Source: Pseudobutyrivibrio ruminis DSM 9787 (GTDB lineage: Bacteria; Bacillota; Clostridia; Lachnospirales; Lachnospiraceae). From it: a DNA stretch of 64,000 nt. This document shows positions 17,720 to 26,334 of the stretch, in pieces. Each line of letters begins with the position of its first letter. Position 1 is the first letter of the stretch. A program made the translations under genes and the position numbers. The stretch lies in assembly GCF_900218035.1 (NCBI RefSeq), contig NZ_OBMR01000005.1:1-64000 (forward strand), read 5' to 3'. The notes under the pieces are model-generated. The model was not told where the DNA came from. It was given only the letters and a program-made list of their open reading frames with translations, and ran no database searches.

Positions 17720-18325
17720 ATGATAAAAACTATTATTTTTGATATTGGCGGAGTCCTTATTGGATACGATTGGACTGCATATATGATGAAGGAATTTAAT
17801 AACGATGCTGAGCTAGTTGAGCGAATCAAGGCTAATGTCTTTGGTGAGAAATGGGCTGAGGTTGACAGAGGCGTTCTTACAAATGACGAATTAGTAGCCT
17901 CTTTTATCAAGGATGCTCCTGATATAAAGGATGAAATCATTCACTTTTGGGAGACTGCTGGTGATGCTCTGTGGCAGTACGACTTTGCAAAGGATTGGAT
18001 TCGCGATTTAAAAAATCGCGGCTATCAGCTACTTTACCTTTCAAACTGGTCTTCTCACATGAGGGAAGGCGCACTAAAGCAACTTGATTTTCTTCCAATG
18101 CTTGATGGTGGCGTGTTCTCATACGAAGAAAAGCTTATCAAGCCAGATCATGCCATCTATAATCGTATAATCGAAAAATATAATTTAGTTCCTGAGGAAT
18201 GCGTATTTATTGATGACAGCGAACCAAACGTAATCGCTGCCAGAGAATGCGGTTTGAATGCCGTATGGGCAAAGGACAAGAATCACGAAATTGCCCTTAA
18301 AGAATTAGAAGCTCTTTTGCAATAA
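17720..18325 (+). CDS. HAD-superfamily hydrolase
   Basis: A 201-aa haloacid-dehalogenase-type phosphatase. Motif I is IIFDIGGVLIGYDW, with the nucleophile Asp and Gly in place of the second Asp, as in many HAD family members of the YihX group. Motif II is LYLSNWSS, motif III includes the Lys in EEKLIKPDHAIY and motif IV is CVFIDDSEPNV. ATG 17720 has GGGGG nine bases upstream; the longer frame from 17693 has none. It is a single gene ending in a strong terminator. YihX-type enzymes act on alpha-glucose-1-phosphate, but the substrate here is only a guess. Confidence 0.9.
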   Translation: MIKTIIFDIGGVLIGYDWTAYMMKEFNNDAELVERIKANVFGEKWAEVDRGVLTNDELVASFIKDAPDIKDEIIHFWETAGDALWQYDFAKDWIRDLKNRGYQLLYLSNWSSHMREGALKQLDFLPMLDGGVFSYEEKLIKPDHAIYNRIIEKYNLVPEECVFIDDSEPNVIAARECGLNAVWAKDKNHEIALKELEALLQ

Positions 18326-18343
18326 AAGAGCTTCTATTTTTTT
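18306..18343 (+). terminator. Intrinsic terminator of the HAD gene
   Basis: Thirteen-base stem TAGAAGCTCTTTT (18306-18318) with AAAAGAGCTTCTA (18324-18336), followed by seven T residues. The stem overlaps the last codons and stop of the gene. Confidence 0.9.
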
Positions 18344-18358
18344 ATATTTAATTATTAA

Positions 18359-19843
18359 TTAGCTGTGATAAAGCTTGTTGCCTTCGTAACGTGGCTCACA
18401 TGTAAGGTGAACCCCAAGCTGCTTAAATACACCTACGTCTACAGAAGAAAGAATAACTGATGAATGTACCTCTGCACCTTCCATCATTGGAATGCAATCA
18501 TATGCCTTCTTTGCATTTTCGTTGCTGATTGATTCCATTGAAAGAGCAATAAGAAGCTCATTCAAATGAAGGTGTGGATTGTGGTCACCTAAATGCTTTG
18601 TCTTAAGATTCATAATAGGTGTAAGAATCTCAGGTGAAATAAGCTTAATCTCATCAGGGATGCCTGCTAAATGCTTTAGTGAATTAAGCATCATAGCTGA
18701 TGAAGCACCAAGCATCTGAGAAGTCTTACCTGTGATAATCTGACCATCTGGAAGCTCCATAGCTGCACATGGTACTCCAGTCTGCTCTGCCTTGATGTTT
18801 GCAGCAGATACAACTGGTCTGTCTGATACAGAAATGCCTGCCTTTTCCATTAAAAGCTCAAGCTTCTGAATAGCTGAATCACTTCCATCGCCCTTGCGCT
18901 TAGCAACTACGGCCTCATAGTAACGACGGATGATTTCCTGATTTGATGCATTTCTACAAACATCATCATCAACAATTGCGTTTCCTGCCATGTTTACACC
19001 CATGTCTGTAGGTGACTTGTATGGAGATTCGCCAGAAATCTTCTCGAACATTGCCTTAAGAACAGGGAAAACTTCAACATCACGGTTGTAGTTAACAACA
19101 GTCTCGCCGTATGCCTCAAGATGGAATGGGTCAATCATGTTGACATCATTCAAATCTGCTGTTGCAGCCTCGTATGCAAGGTTTACAGGATGGTTAAGTG
19201 GTAAATTCCAGATTGGGAATGTTTCGAACTTAGCATATCCTGCCTTTACGCCACGCTTTGACTCATGGTAAAGCTGAGAAAGGCATGTTGCCATCTTTCC
19301 ACTTCCTGGACCAGGTGCAGTAACAACTACAAGTGGACGAGTTGTTTCAATGTAATCATTCTTTCCAAATCCCTCATCAGATACGATAAATGGAATGTTT
19401 GATGGGTAACCTGGAATGATGTAGTGTCTGAATACCTTAAGACCGAGAGCCTTAAGCTTTTTCTCGTATGCTACTGCTGATGGCTGCTCTGCAAACTGAG
19501 TAAGAACAACAGAACCTACGTAAAGGCCATAGCTTGTAAAAGCATCGATAAGTCTGAGAAGGTCCATATCGTATGTGATACCGATATCTCCACGAACCTT
19601 GTTTTTCTCAATATCGCCAGCCTTGATAGCGATTACGATTTCTGTTTTGTCTGCAAGCTCCTTGAGCATAGTGATTTTTGCATCTGGCTTAAATCCTGGC
19701 AAAACTCTTGATGCATGGTAATCATCAAAAAGCTTTCCACCAAACTCAAGATAAAGCTTTCCACCAAATTGATCGATGCGCTCTCTAATTCTTTTAGATT
19801 GCATCTCTGTGTACTTTTCGTTACTGAATCCTATTTTTCTCAT
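18359..19843 (-). CDS. DUF1846-family protein
   Basis: A 494-aa cytosolic protein matching the full length of the DUF1846 family, which is widespread in Firmicutes and structurally known but without a firmly assigned reaction. Characteristic stretches are the N-terminus MRKIGFSNEKYTEMQSKRI, the glycine-rich VVTAPGPGSGKMATCLSQ (a possible phosphate-binding loop, near residues 175-190) and the C-terminal TKHLGDHNPHLHLNELLIAL. ATG 19843 has AAGGAAA upstream. It is a single gene; the 211 bp to the divergent next gene hold both promoters. Confidence 0.9.
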   Translation of the reverse strand: MRKIGFSNEKYTEMQSKRIRERIDQFGGKLYLEFGGKLFDDYHASRVLPGFKPDAKITMLKELADKTEIVIAIKAGDIEKNKVRGDIGITYDMDLLRLIDAFTSYGLYVGSVVLTQFAEQPSAVAYEKKLKALGLKVFRHYIIPGYPSNIPFIVSDEGFGKNDYIETTRPLVVVTAPGPGSGKMATCLSQLYHESKRGVKAGYAKFETFPIWNLPLNHPVNLAYEAATADLNDVNMIDPFHLEAYGETVVNYNRDVEVFPVLKAMFEKISGESPYKSPTDMGVNMAGNAIVDDDVCRNASNQEIIRRYYEAVVAKRKGDGSDSAIQKLELLMEKAGISVSDRPVVSAANIKAEQTGVPCAAMELPDGQIITGKTSQMLGASSAMMLNSLKHLAGIPDEIKLISPEILTPIMNLKTKHLGDHNPHLHLNELLIALSMESISNENAKKAYDCIPMMEGAEVHSSVILSSVDVGVFKQLGVHLTCEPRYEGNKLYHS

Positions 19844-20054
19844 GTTTTCCTTCTTCTAAATAAAATCAAATGATTGAAATATATCTTTTAATGGCTATAA
19901 GTTTATCATGGATGGGCTTTTAATCCAATAATTTTAGTATAAAAACAAATCAATTTTTAGCCACTAATAGTTAAATAATTGCTACGACAAATAACTCTGC
20001 TCGTTATAGTATCTTATTAGGATTTAAGGTAAATAATGTACTAGGAGGATAAGT

Positions 20055-20696
20055 ATGGAAATTTTAAAAGTAACAGATCCAGAGTTTACCAACTATGGAC
20101 GAATCATCGAGGGATATGATGCAGAAAAGAAAGCAATCATGGAGGCTTTAAGAGACAACACTCCTATTCCAGAAGGCACAGAGTATGTTGCCGAGGAACC
20201 AGCTCTCCAGAGCTTAGCTGCTGCAGACAAGATTTCTAACTCACTCTTTGGTGGCTCTCCAATGCAGTTTGGTTGGTGCAATGGTCACAACACAAAGCTC
20301 AACTGCCTCGAGTATCACCGCTCAAGCGAAATCAATTTAGGTGCTACAGATTTCATCCTTCTTCTTGCAAAGAGAGAGGAAATCGTAGATTACAAGCTTG
20401 ATTCAAGCAAAGTAAAAGCTTTCTTATGTCCAAAGGGAGTGATGATTGAAGTTTATGCAACTGCTCTTCACTACGCTCCATGTCAGGCTCACAAGGATTC
20501 AGGTTTCCAGGTATTAGTTGGCCTTCCAAAGGGCACAAATGTTGGCAAGCCTGAGTTTACTGCTGACAATAAGGAGGATACTCTTTTGACTGCTACAAAC
20601 AAATGGCTTCTTGCTCACGCTGAAAGCTCTGAAGCAAAGGATGGCGCATGGGTAGGAATTACAGGCGAAAATATCGATATCGCTGCTGACATCTAA
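20055..20696 (+). CDS. DUF4867-like cupin-type protein
   Basis: A 213-aa soluble protein. The middle reads MQFGWCNGHNTKLNCLEYHRSSEINLG, then ILLLAKREEIVDYKLDSSKVKAFLCPKGVMIEVYATALHYAPCQ, which has the beta-barrel rhythm of cupin-like ureidoglycolate-lyase relatives, with possible metal ligands (His, Glu, His). I believe it belongs to DUF4867, but I recall this rather than prove it. ATG 20055 is preceded by AGGAGG. It is a single gene, ending at a bidirectional terminator shared with the amino-acid transporter gene. A sugar-related role is possible; no firm function. Confidence 0.65.
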   Translation: MEILKVTDPEFTNYGRIIEGYDAEKKAIMEALRDNTPIPEGTEYVAEEPALQSLAAADKISNSLFGGSPMQFGWCNGHNTKLNCLEYHRSSEINLGATDFILLLAKREEIVDYKLDSSKVKAFLCPKGVMIEVYATALHYAPCQAHKDSGFQVLVGLPKGTNVGKPEFTADNKEDTLLTATNKWLLAHAESSEAKDGAWVGITGENIDIAADI

Positions 20697-20711
20697 TATC
20701 TAAATAAGCAT

Positions 20712-20741
20712 AAAAAATGGCGGATTAAACCGCCATTTTTA
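20712..20741. terminator. Bidirectional intrinsic terminator
   Basis: Eleven-base stem AAAAATGGCGG (20713-20723) with CCGCCATTTTT (20730-20740), giving T-runs in both directions between two convergent genes. Confidence 0.92.
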
Positions 20742-20747
20742 TTTGTC

Positions 20748-22286
20748 TTAAATTGCTTCTGAATCCAGCTCCTCATCACTGGAAATAGACTCCATCAATT
20801 CCATTTCATGAAGCTCCTGTATATCCTCCAATGCAGAAAGCATAGGCTTTACATCCTTATGAAGAATCTTTCTTTGAACATAGTTTTGAGTAATCTTCAT
20901 AACTGTTCCGCTAAGTGCAAGCACACCGATAAGGTTTGGAATAGCCATCATACCATTGAGAGTATCTGAAATATCCCAGGCAAGGCTCAAATCCATAGTA
21001 GCTCCTACTACGATGAAGGCTACGAAAATCACCTGATAAATCTTTACATTCTTTCTACCAAATAAATATTCAAATCCCTTGCTTCCATACTGGCTCCAGC
21101 CAAGTGTTGTTGAGAAAGCAAAAAGCAAAATCGCAATTGCGATAAAGCCGTATCCAAACTTACCAAATACTGTTGAGAAGGCTTCTGCAACAAGTGCTGT
21201 GGATACCTGGTCTGAAATTACAACGCCTGTTTCCAAATCTACAAGGCCGCTTGAAAGAACCGTAAATGCGGTAATCGTACATACGATAATTGTGTCAGCA
21301 AATACCTCGAAGATTCCCCACATTCCCTGAACTACCGGCTCTCTAACATTCGAGCTGGAATGAACCATTACAGATGAACCAAGACCTGCTTCGTTTGAAA
21401 ATACACCTCTCTTCATACCCCACTGAACAGCCATGGCAACGCCACTACCTACAATACCGCCGCCAACAGCTCGCATACCAAAGGCTCCCTTTATAATAGA
21501 AGTGAATACCGCTCCTGCCTGATCAATATGGACAATACAAACGATTAACGCACAAATCAAATAAATAACTGCCATGAAAGGCACTAGTTTTTCTGTAACT
21601 GATGCGATTCTCTTAAGACCGCCAACAATAACAAGGCCACCAAGAATCATAAGGAAGATACCAGTTGCAATAGCTGGGATTCCAAAGGCTGATTTGATGT
21701 TTACTGCAATTGAATTTACCTGGCCCATGTTTCCAATACCAAATGATGCACCGATGCAGAAAACGCTAAACAATACTGCTAGCCAAGCTCCCACATGTCT
21801 CATTCCCTTTTTAGAACCAAGACCGTCTCTAAGATAATACATGGCGCCACCGCACCACTCATTTCTCTCGTTTCTTCTTCGATAATAAATACCCAACACA
21901 TTTTCTGAGAAGTTTGTCATCATTCCAAAGAAAGCAACAATCCACATCCAGAAGATTGCACCAGGGCCACCTGAAGCGATAGCTGCTGCAACACCGGCAA
22001 TATTACCTGTTCCGATTGTAGCTGCAAGTGCTGTACAAAGACTTTGGAACTGAGAAATCTGAGTATCCTCTTTATCTGTGTGTGCTGTAACATGTGAGTC
22101 CTTGAAAATACCACCGATAGTATTCTTTATCCAATGCTTGATGTGAGTAATCTGGAAAAACTTGGTCAAACAAGTCATCAGAATACCGGTACCCACTAAA
22201 AGAATGAGCATTGGTAATCCCCATACGAATCCATTTACTGCACTATTAACCTTTTCTACGATTGATAAAACTCTTTCCACAGGCAT
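20748..22286 (-). CDS. Sodium:alanine/glycine symporter (AGCS family)
   Basis: Membrane carrier of 512 aa with about eleven hydrophobic segments, importing alanine or glycine with sodium. Family hallmarks are LCTALAATIGTGNIAGVAAAIASGGPGAIFWMW near residues 83-115, FSENVLGIYYR and GMKRGVFSNEAGLGSSVMVHS near residue 290. The C-terminal tail is long and acidic (MESISSDEELDSEAI). ATG 22286 has GGGAG close upstream. A compact hairpin at 22318-22351 lies in the presumed leader. Length is normal and the gene is monocistronic. Confidence 0.94.
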   Translation of the reverse strand: MPVERVLSIVEKVNSAVNGFVWGLPMLILLVGTGILMTCLTKFFQITHIKHWIKNTIGGIFKDSHVTAHTDKEDTQISQFQSLCTALAATIGTGNIAGVAAAIASGGPGAIFWMWIVAFFGMMTNFSENVLGIYYRRRNERNEWCGGAMYYLRDGLGSKKGMRHVGAWLAVLFSVFCIGASFGIGNMGQVNSIAVNIKSAFGIPAIATGIFLMILGGLVIVGGLKRIASVTEKLVPFMAVIYLICALIVCIVHIDQAGAVFTSIIKGAFGMRAVGGGIVGSGVAMAVQWGMKRGVFSNEAGLGSSVMVHSSSNVREPVVQGMWGIFEVFADTIIVCTITAFTVLSSGLVDLETGVVISDQVSTALVAEAFSTVFGKFGYGFIAIAILLFAFSTTLGWSQYGSKGFEYLFGRKNVKIYQVIFVAFIVVGATMDLSLAWDISDTLNGMMAIPNLIGVLALSGTVMKITQNYVQRKILHKDVKPMLSALEDIQELHEMELMESISSDEELDSEAI

Positions 22287-22317
22287 ATCTCCCTTTACAT
22301 CTTATTTGGCTAGTTGC

Positions 22318-22351
22318 GTCTTGCGCGGACATTTGTCCTCCTACGCAAGAC
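22318..22351 (-). promoter_or_regulatory. Leader hairpin upstream of the AGCS symporter
   Basis: Stem GTCTTGCG (22318-22325) with CGCAAGAC (22344-22351), and an inner GGAC/GTCC pair closing an ATTT loop. It lies 32 bp upstream of the start codon in the minus-strand leader. It does not match the glycine riboswitch. It could regulate translation or be a fortuitous palindrome. Confidence 0.4.
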
Positions 22352-22491
22352 AATTTTAGATATATTCTAACGCTTCACCAAGCTAAAGTAAAGTATTTTT
22401 TTATTCTTATAATTTTGTTAGCAATTATTGCTAAGACATACCCCAAAAATGCAGATATAATGTGGGAAAAGTGCCATAAGGAGAACGACAT

Positions 22492-23853
22492 ATGACAAGC
22501 AAGAATATTACAGATATGACTCAAGGGAACCCAACTAAACATCTTCTGTTATTCGCCCTTCCAACCCTTATTGGCAATATCTTTCAGCAAATATACAACC
22601 TTGCAGATTCTATCATCGTTGGCCGATTTGTAGGTGCAAACGCTTTCGCTGCTATCGGTGCCACCAGTTCTATCACATTTCTATTTTTTGCCTTGTGTAA
22701 CGGAATAGGCGGAGGCGGCGGAATTGTTGTTTCCCAATTTTACGGTGCACACGAAGATGCCAATGTAAAAAAATGTATTGTTAATACTGCATTGATTATG
22801 CTTATCGTGCCACTTGTAATAGGTACTTTGGGCTTTATTTTTGTTCCTCAATTTTTACGAATTCTAAGCACACCGGAAAATATTCTTTTTGATGCCATTT
22901 CCTACACTCGATATATGTGCGTAGGTTTGCTTTTTGTTTCTTTATACAATTTTCTATCCTCTATGCTTAGAGCTTTGGGGGATTCAAAAACACCTTTATA
23001 TTTCTTGATTTTCTCAATCGTTTTGAATATCACACTAGATATCATTATGGTTTGTATTCTTCATAAAGGAATTCAAGGCGCAGCACTTGCAACTATTATT
23101 TCTCAATTAACATCAGTTATTCTATGTAGCATCCACGCCTATAGAACAAATCCGTATTTCCGTTTTACATGTGATGATATTCAGCTTTCTCGTCAGATGT
23201 GTTACCGCGTCATACGACTTGGTGTACCTATGTCTATTCAATTCGGCTTGATTGCTATATCATCAATGGCTGTTCAGCGAATTGTAAATTCCTACGGCAC
23301 TATCGTGGTTGCCGCTTTCACTGCTACAAACAGAATCGAGCAACTGATACATCAGCCATATACAACACTTGGCACCTCAATTTCTACCTTTAGCGGGCAG
23401 AATTTCGGTGCCAAGAAAAATGATCGTGTACTATCAGGATACTATTCGGGAATACGCATCATGATTATACTGACTCTTCTATTAATTTTTATTATGCAGT
23501 TCTTTGGTCGCGCCATCACTGGGCTTTTTGTAGATGATGAAGCCATCATCTCGCTTGGTGCCATGGGCCTTCGAATCACTAGCCTGTTCTACCTTGCACT
23601 TGGAATGATTTACGTCATTCGCGGTGTCCTAACCGGAATCGGCGACGCCTTCTTTTCATTGTTCAACGGAATTGTCGAGATCATCTGCCGTTTTACCATT
23701 CCAGCATTATTCTGTAGCTACCTAGGCTTTGGTGAAACCGGAATTTGGATTTCATCAGGCGTTGTTTGGCTCATTAGTGGCGTTACTGCATGGATTAGAT
23801 ACCTTACCTACTTTAGAAGCAAGATTTCCGTTGAAACAGGTACCTCTATTTAA
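22492..23853 (+). CDS. MATE-family efflux transporter
   Basis: A 453-aa membrane protein with about twelve helices, exporting drugs or metabolites against a sodium or proton gradient. The N-terminus (TQGNPTKHLLLFALPTLIGNIFQQIYNLADSIIVGRFVG) and the repeat in the second half (LGVPMSIQFGLIAISSMAVQRIVNSYG) are typical of the DinF/NorM-like MATE fold. ATG 22492 has AAGGAG nine bases upstream. The gene converges on the epimerase-like gene and overlaps it by four bases at the 3' end. The substrate is not predictable. Confidence 0.94.
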   Translation: MTSKNITDMTQGNPTKHLLLFALPTLIGNIFQQIYNLADSIIVGRFVGANAFAAIGATSSITFLFFALCNGIGGGGGIVVSQFYGAHEDANVKKCIVNTALIMLIVPLVIGTLGFIFVPQFLRILSTPENILFDAISYTRYMCVGLLFVSLYNFLSSMLRALGDSKTPLYFLIFSIVLNITLDIIMVCILHKGIQGAALATIISQLTSVILCSIHAYRTNPYFRFTCDDIQLSRQMCYRVIRLGVPMSIQFGLIAISSMAVQRIVNSYGTIVVAAFTATNRIEQLIHQPYTTLGTSISTFSGQNFGAKKNDRVLSGYYSGIRIMIILTLLLIFIMQFFGRAITGLFVDDEAIISLGAMGLRITSLFYLALGMIYVIRGVLTGIGDAFFSLFNGIVEIICRFTIPALFCSYLGFGETGIWISSGVVWLISGVTAWIRYLTYFRSKISVETGTSI

Positions 23854-24725
23854 AATACTTGAATATCAAAGCTTACCTGGAATATGTCTGTGATACTTAA
23901 CGTATTTCCGTATTCACGTTCCTCTAATTTTTGATTGAAGCCAACTCTATCGCATCGTCCATACCATGGTTCGATACATACAAATGGTGCGTGCTTTCCT
24001 ACTGGAGACCATACACCAAAAAGTGGTGCATCAAACTTAACTGCTATTACATCCTGACCGTTGTCATCAATGAGTGTCACCTTATCTGATTGTCTATCCT
24101 CAATGATAAGGGCGTCTCTGCTGAAAAGCTCATCTGACATTGCAAGTACTCCATTTTCAAGCTCAAACTGCTTCTGTTCATCTCCTAAGCAGCCACTGCC
24201 ATCATCTGCAATAATATTTGCGGTAATCTTTGCATTAGGCTGATTGTCTTTTTCGAATCGGAGTGTATAAGTATCTAAATCGCAATTGAATGCTGGATGC
24301 CCGCCAATCGAGAAGTACATAGTTTCTTCGTTTGGATTTTCAACCTTCCATTCAACATTTACAGTATCATTTACCAATCTGTAAGTAATTACAAGTAGGA
24401 ATGAAAATGGATATTTCTTTCTCGATTCTTCGTTATCTTTAAGTAAAAAAACAAGCTCATTTTCAGTCTGTCTGCCAAGCATAAAATCCATATCTCTGGC
24501 AAAACCGTGCTGCCCCATTTCATATGTCTGGCCCTTAAACACAGACTTCTTCTGATAGTAGTTTCCTACAAGTGGGAAAAGCACTGGTGCTGTACGTCCC
24601 CAGTATGCAGCATCTGCCTGCCACATAAGCTCCTTCTCATCAGCTTTTCTAATAAGTGATTTAATCTCAGCTCCATGCTCAGCAACTGTAAGCTTTATTT
24701 TGTCATTTTCTAATGTGTAGTTCAT
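23850..24725 (-). CDS. Aldose 1-epimerase family protein
   Basis: A 291-aa protein of the galactose mutarotase-like fold, expected to interconvert sugar anomers. The catalytic His is probably in FSIGGHPAFNCDL (near residue 145) and the catalytic Glu in FVCIEPWYGRCD (near residue 250). The N-terminal strand IKLTVAEHGAEIKSLIRKADEKELMWQ is typical of the LacX-like subgroup. ATG 24725 has GGAAGGA upstream. It is followed by no related gene; the downstream MATE gene is convergent. It follows a GNAT acetyltransferase gene on the same strand by 18 bp. Confidence 0.9.
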   Translation of the reverse strand: MNYTLENDKIKLTVAEHGAEIKSLIRKADEKELMWQADAAYWGRTAPVLFPLVGNYYQKKSVFKGQTYEMGQHGFARDMDFMLGRQTENELVFLLKDNEESRKKYPFSFLLVITYRLVNDTVNVEWKVENPNEETMYFSIGGHPAFNCDLDTYTLRFEKDNQPNAKITANIIADDGSGCLGDEQKQFELENGVLAMSDELFSRDALIIEDRQSDKVTLIDDNGQDVIAVKFDAPLFGVWSPVGKHAPFVCIEPWYGRCDRVGFNQKLEEREYGNTLSITDIFQVSFDIQVF

Positions 24726-24743
24726 AATAACGTGTCCTTCCGA

Positions 24744-25226
24744 TTATAGTTCCATTTCATAGCAAAGCATTGGTTGCTCATACAACTCACATTCCCCAAC
24801 CTTATTAAACTTAAATGCTGAATAGCATTTAAGCGCTTTTAGATTATGCCTATTTACTAAGAAATGAAGGCTCTTATAGCTTCTATTTTTTAGCTCTTCC
24901 AGGCCTTTTTCAATCATCTCTTTAGCTAAGCCTTTGCCTTGGCAATCTGGACTAACCGCAAGCCTTGAAAGCTCTCCACCTGGCTGCAATTCATCTGTCC
25001 AGCAATCTAAATTATTAACAGAATCATCGTCGTCTATTGAAATAGCAGCAATTATCTTGCCCTCTTCTCTCATTACAAGCAAAGCATCCCTGGATAAATC
25101 AAAATCTATCTCTTCCATTGTAGGATAGTATTCATTCCAAGGGCAATATTCCCTACCAAGCTGTGCCTTATAAAGTTTAAGAATCTCCTCTTTGTCTTTT
25201 ACTGTAGCTTTTTCGATTATTCGCAT
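24744..25226 (-). CDS. GNAT-family N-acetyltransferase
   Basis: A 160-aa acetyl-CoA-dependent acetyltransferase. The acetyl-CoA-binding motif A is LSRLAVSPDCQGKGLAKEMI (about 93-112), with the Q/RxxGxG/A core QGKGLA, and motif B follows at YKSLHFLVNRHNLKALKCYSAFKF. The start has GGGAGG just upstream. The acceptor substrate is unknown. It lies between a palindromic repeat (25241-25282) and the aldose-epimerase-like gene. Confidence 0.9.
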   Translation of the reverse strand: MRIIEKATVKDKEEILKLYKAQLGREYCPWNEYYPTMEEIDFDLSRDALLVMREEGKIIAAISIDDDDSVNNLDCWTDELQPGGELSRLAVSPDCQGKGLAKEMIEKGLEELKNRSYKSLHFLVNRHNLKALKCYSAFKFNKVGECELYEQPMLCYEMEL

Positions 25227-25240
25227 GTTGGCCTCCCTTT

Positions 25241-25282
25241 CTTGCTAGACACATTATGTCATTTTGTGTCTGTTCAAGCAAG
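25241..25282. repeat. Short perfect-ended palindromic element
   Basis: A 42-bp element whose ends pair (CTTGCT with AGCAAG) and whose interior contains GACACA and TGTGTC. It lies between the GNAT and isochorismatase-like genes. Eleven bases of it, GCTAGACACAT, also occur in the left arm of element A (10027-10037), and its 3' end TTCAAGCAAG resembles the arm's GTCAAGCAGG. It has no adjacent T-run, so it is not a standard terminator. Confidence 0.6.
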
Positions 25283-25287
25283 AAATA

Positions 25288-25824
25288 TCACTCAGGAACT
25301 TCATTTTTGATTCTATGCTCTGCTTCCTTAACAGCTACACAGTCTGCAAAACGTTTTGGCCACATCATCTCATTGTAATATCTGTATGTAGTCTCAGCAT
25401 CCATATAGTCATTGTCAAATGTAGAGTTGCATCCAGCTGGAACAATAACCTTATAGCCTCTATCAAAGGCTGACTTTACTGTGGCATCTATGCAGAAGTT
25501 TGTCTGGAGGCCTACTATCATAAGTTTCCTTGTGCCAGTCTGCTGTAAATAAGATACAAAGTTTGGATTACCAAAGCAGCTATTCACTGTCTTGGTAAAA
25601 ATACGCTCTTTTCCTATTGGCGCAACCTGATCTGCAATTTCATAGTCCTCATCACCTGCAGAGAAACCTGAACCTGGGCCATCGTCATGCTGTACATAAA
25701 TGACCTCTACATCATTCTCTCGTGCTGTCTGTATCAGCCTTGCTGTGTTATCTATAAACTTCTGATAATTGTATAATCGCTCATCTGTAATTCCTTTTTG
25801 TACATCAATAACCAGTAAAACCAT
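25288..25824 (-). CDS. Isochorismatase-family cysteine hydrolase
   Basis: A 178-aa cysteine hydrolase of the isochorismatase/nicotinamidase fold. The catalytic Asp is in LLVIDVQKG, the Lys in RIFTKTVNSCFG and the nucleophilic Cys in VGLQTNFCIDATVKSAFD, with the family's GxxTxxC pattern. Residues YVQHDDGPGSGFSAG form the substrate-side loop. ATG 25824 is preceded by GGGGG. It is 14 bp downstream of the DUF523 gene, so the two are likely co-transcribed. The substrate could be an N-carbamoyl compound or nicotinamide; not determinable. Confidence 0.9.
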   Translation of the reverse strand: MVLLVIDVQKGITDERLYNYQKFIDNTARLIQTARENDVEVIYVQHDDGPGSGFSAGDEDYEIADQVAPIGKERIFTKTVNSCFGNPNFVSYLQQTGTRKLMIVGLQTNFCIDATVKSAFDRGYKVIVPAGCNSTFDNDYMDAETTYRYYNEMMWPKRFADCVAVKEAEHRIKNEVPE

Positions 25825-25838
25825 TATTGCCCCCGTTT

Positions 25839-26255
25839 CTATAAGTCAGCCACATCTACTACTTTTATTCCATTTTGCTTGAGAAGCTCAACAAACACTC
25901 CATTTCCAGGTATTAGATTTCCTGAAAAAGTTCCATCATAAATAGTATTAACCCCACAGGATGGACTCCTTGATTGTAGTATCACAAGCTCTGCATTCTT
26001 ATCTAAAAGAGTTTGCAACGCTTTCTCAGCACCATCTCTAAATTCAGCATCCACAGAATATCCATCCTTGTGCTTTACAACACCATCAACTATTTCTGCT
26101 GATTCCCTTGGTGTAGGGAGCCCGCCTAAAACTTCAGGGCAAACAGGCACAACCTCATGCCCCTTTACATATTCAAGTGTCTTTTCACTATAATTATTGC
26201 CCCCATTGTATTTGCAGTTCTCCCCTAATAAACATGCACTAACGCCTATGACCAT
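25839..26255 (-). CDS. DUF523-family protein
   Basis: A 138-aa protein containing VIGVSACLLGENCKYNGGNN, VVPVCPEVLGGLPTPRESAEI and LQSRSPSCG, the three conserved cysteine-rich blocks of DUF523. The family is widespread, with no firmly proven activity. I chose ATG 26255 because GGAG lies nine bases upstream and the family starts at this point; an in-frame ATG at 26279 would add eight residues without a good ribosome site. It is the first gene of a pair with the isochorismatase-like gene. Confidence 0.88.
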   Translation of the reverse strand: MVIGVSACLLGENCKYNGGNNYSEKTLEYVKGHEVVPVCPEVLGGLPTPRESAEIVDGVVKHKDGYSVDAEFRDGAEKALQTLLDKNAELVILQSRSPSCGVNTIYDGTFSGNLIPGNGVFVELLKQNGIKVVDVADL

Positions 26256-26334
26256 ATTAGTATTCTCCACTATTCCCATTCCAAGCTTTTATTGCACACA
26301 TTATGTCATTTGTCGTTCTATAAATCAATAATTA

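Noticed and set aside
22287-22491. Glycine riboswitch before the AGCS symporter
   Set aside because: Only one compact hairpin is present; the tandem aptamer signatures of the glycine riboswitch are missing and the leader is too short.
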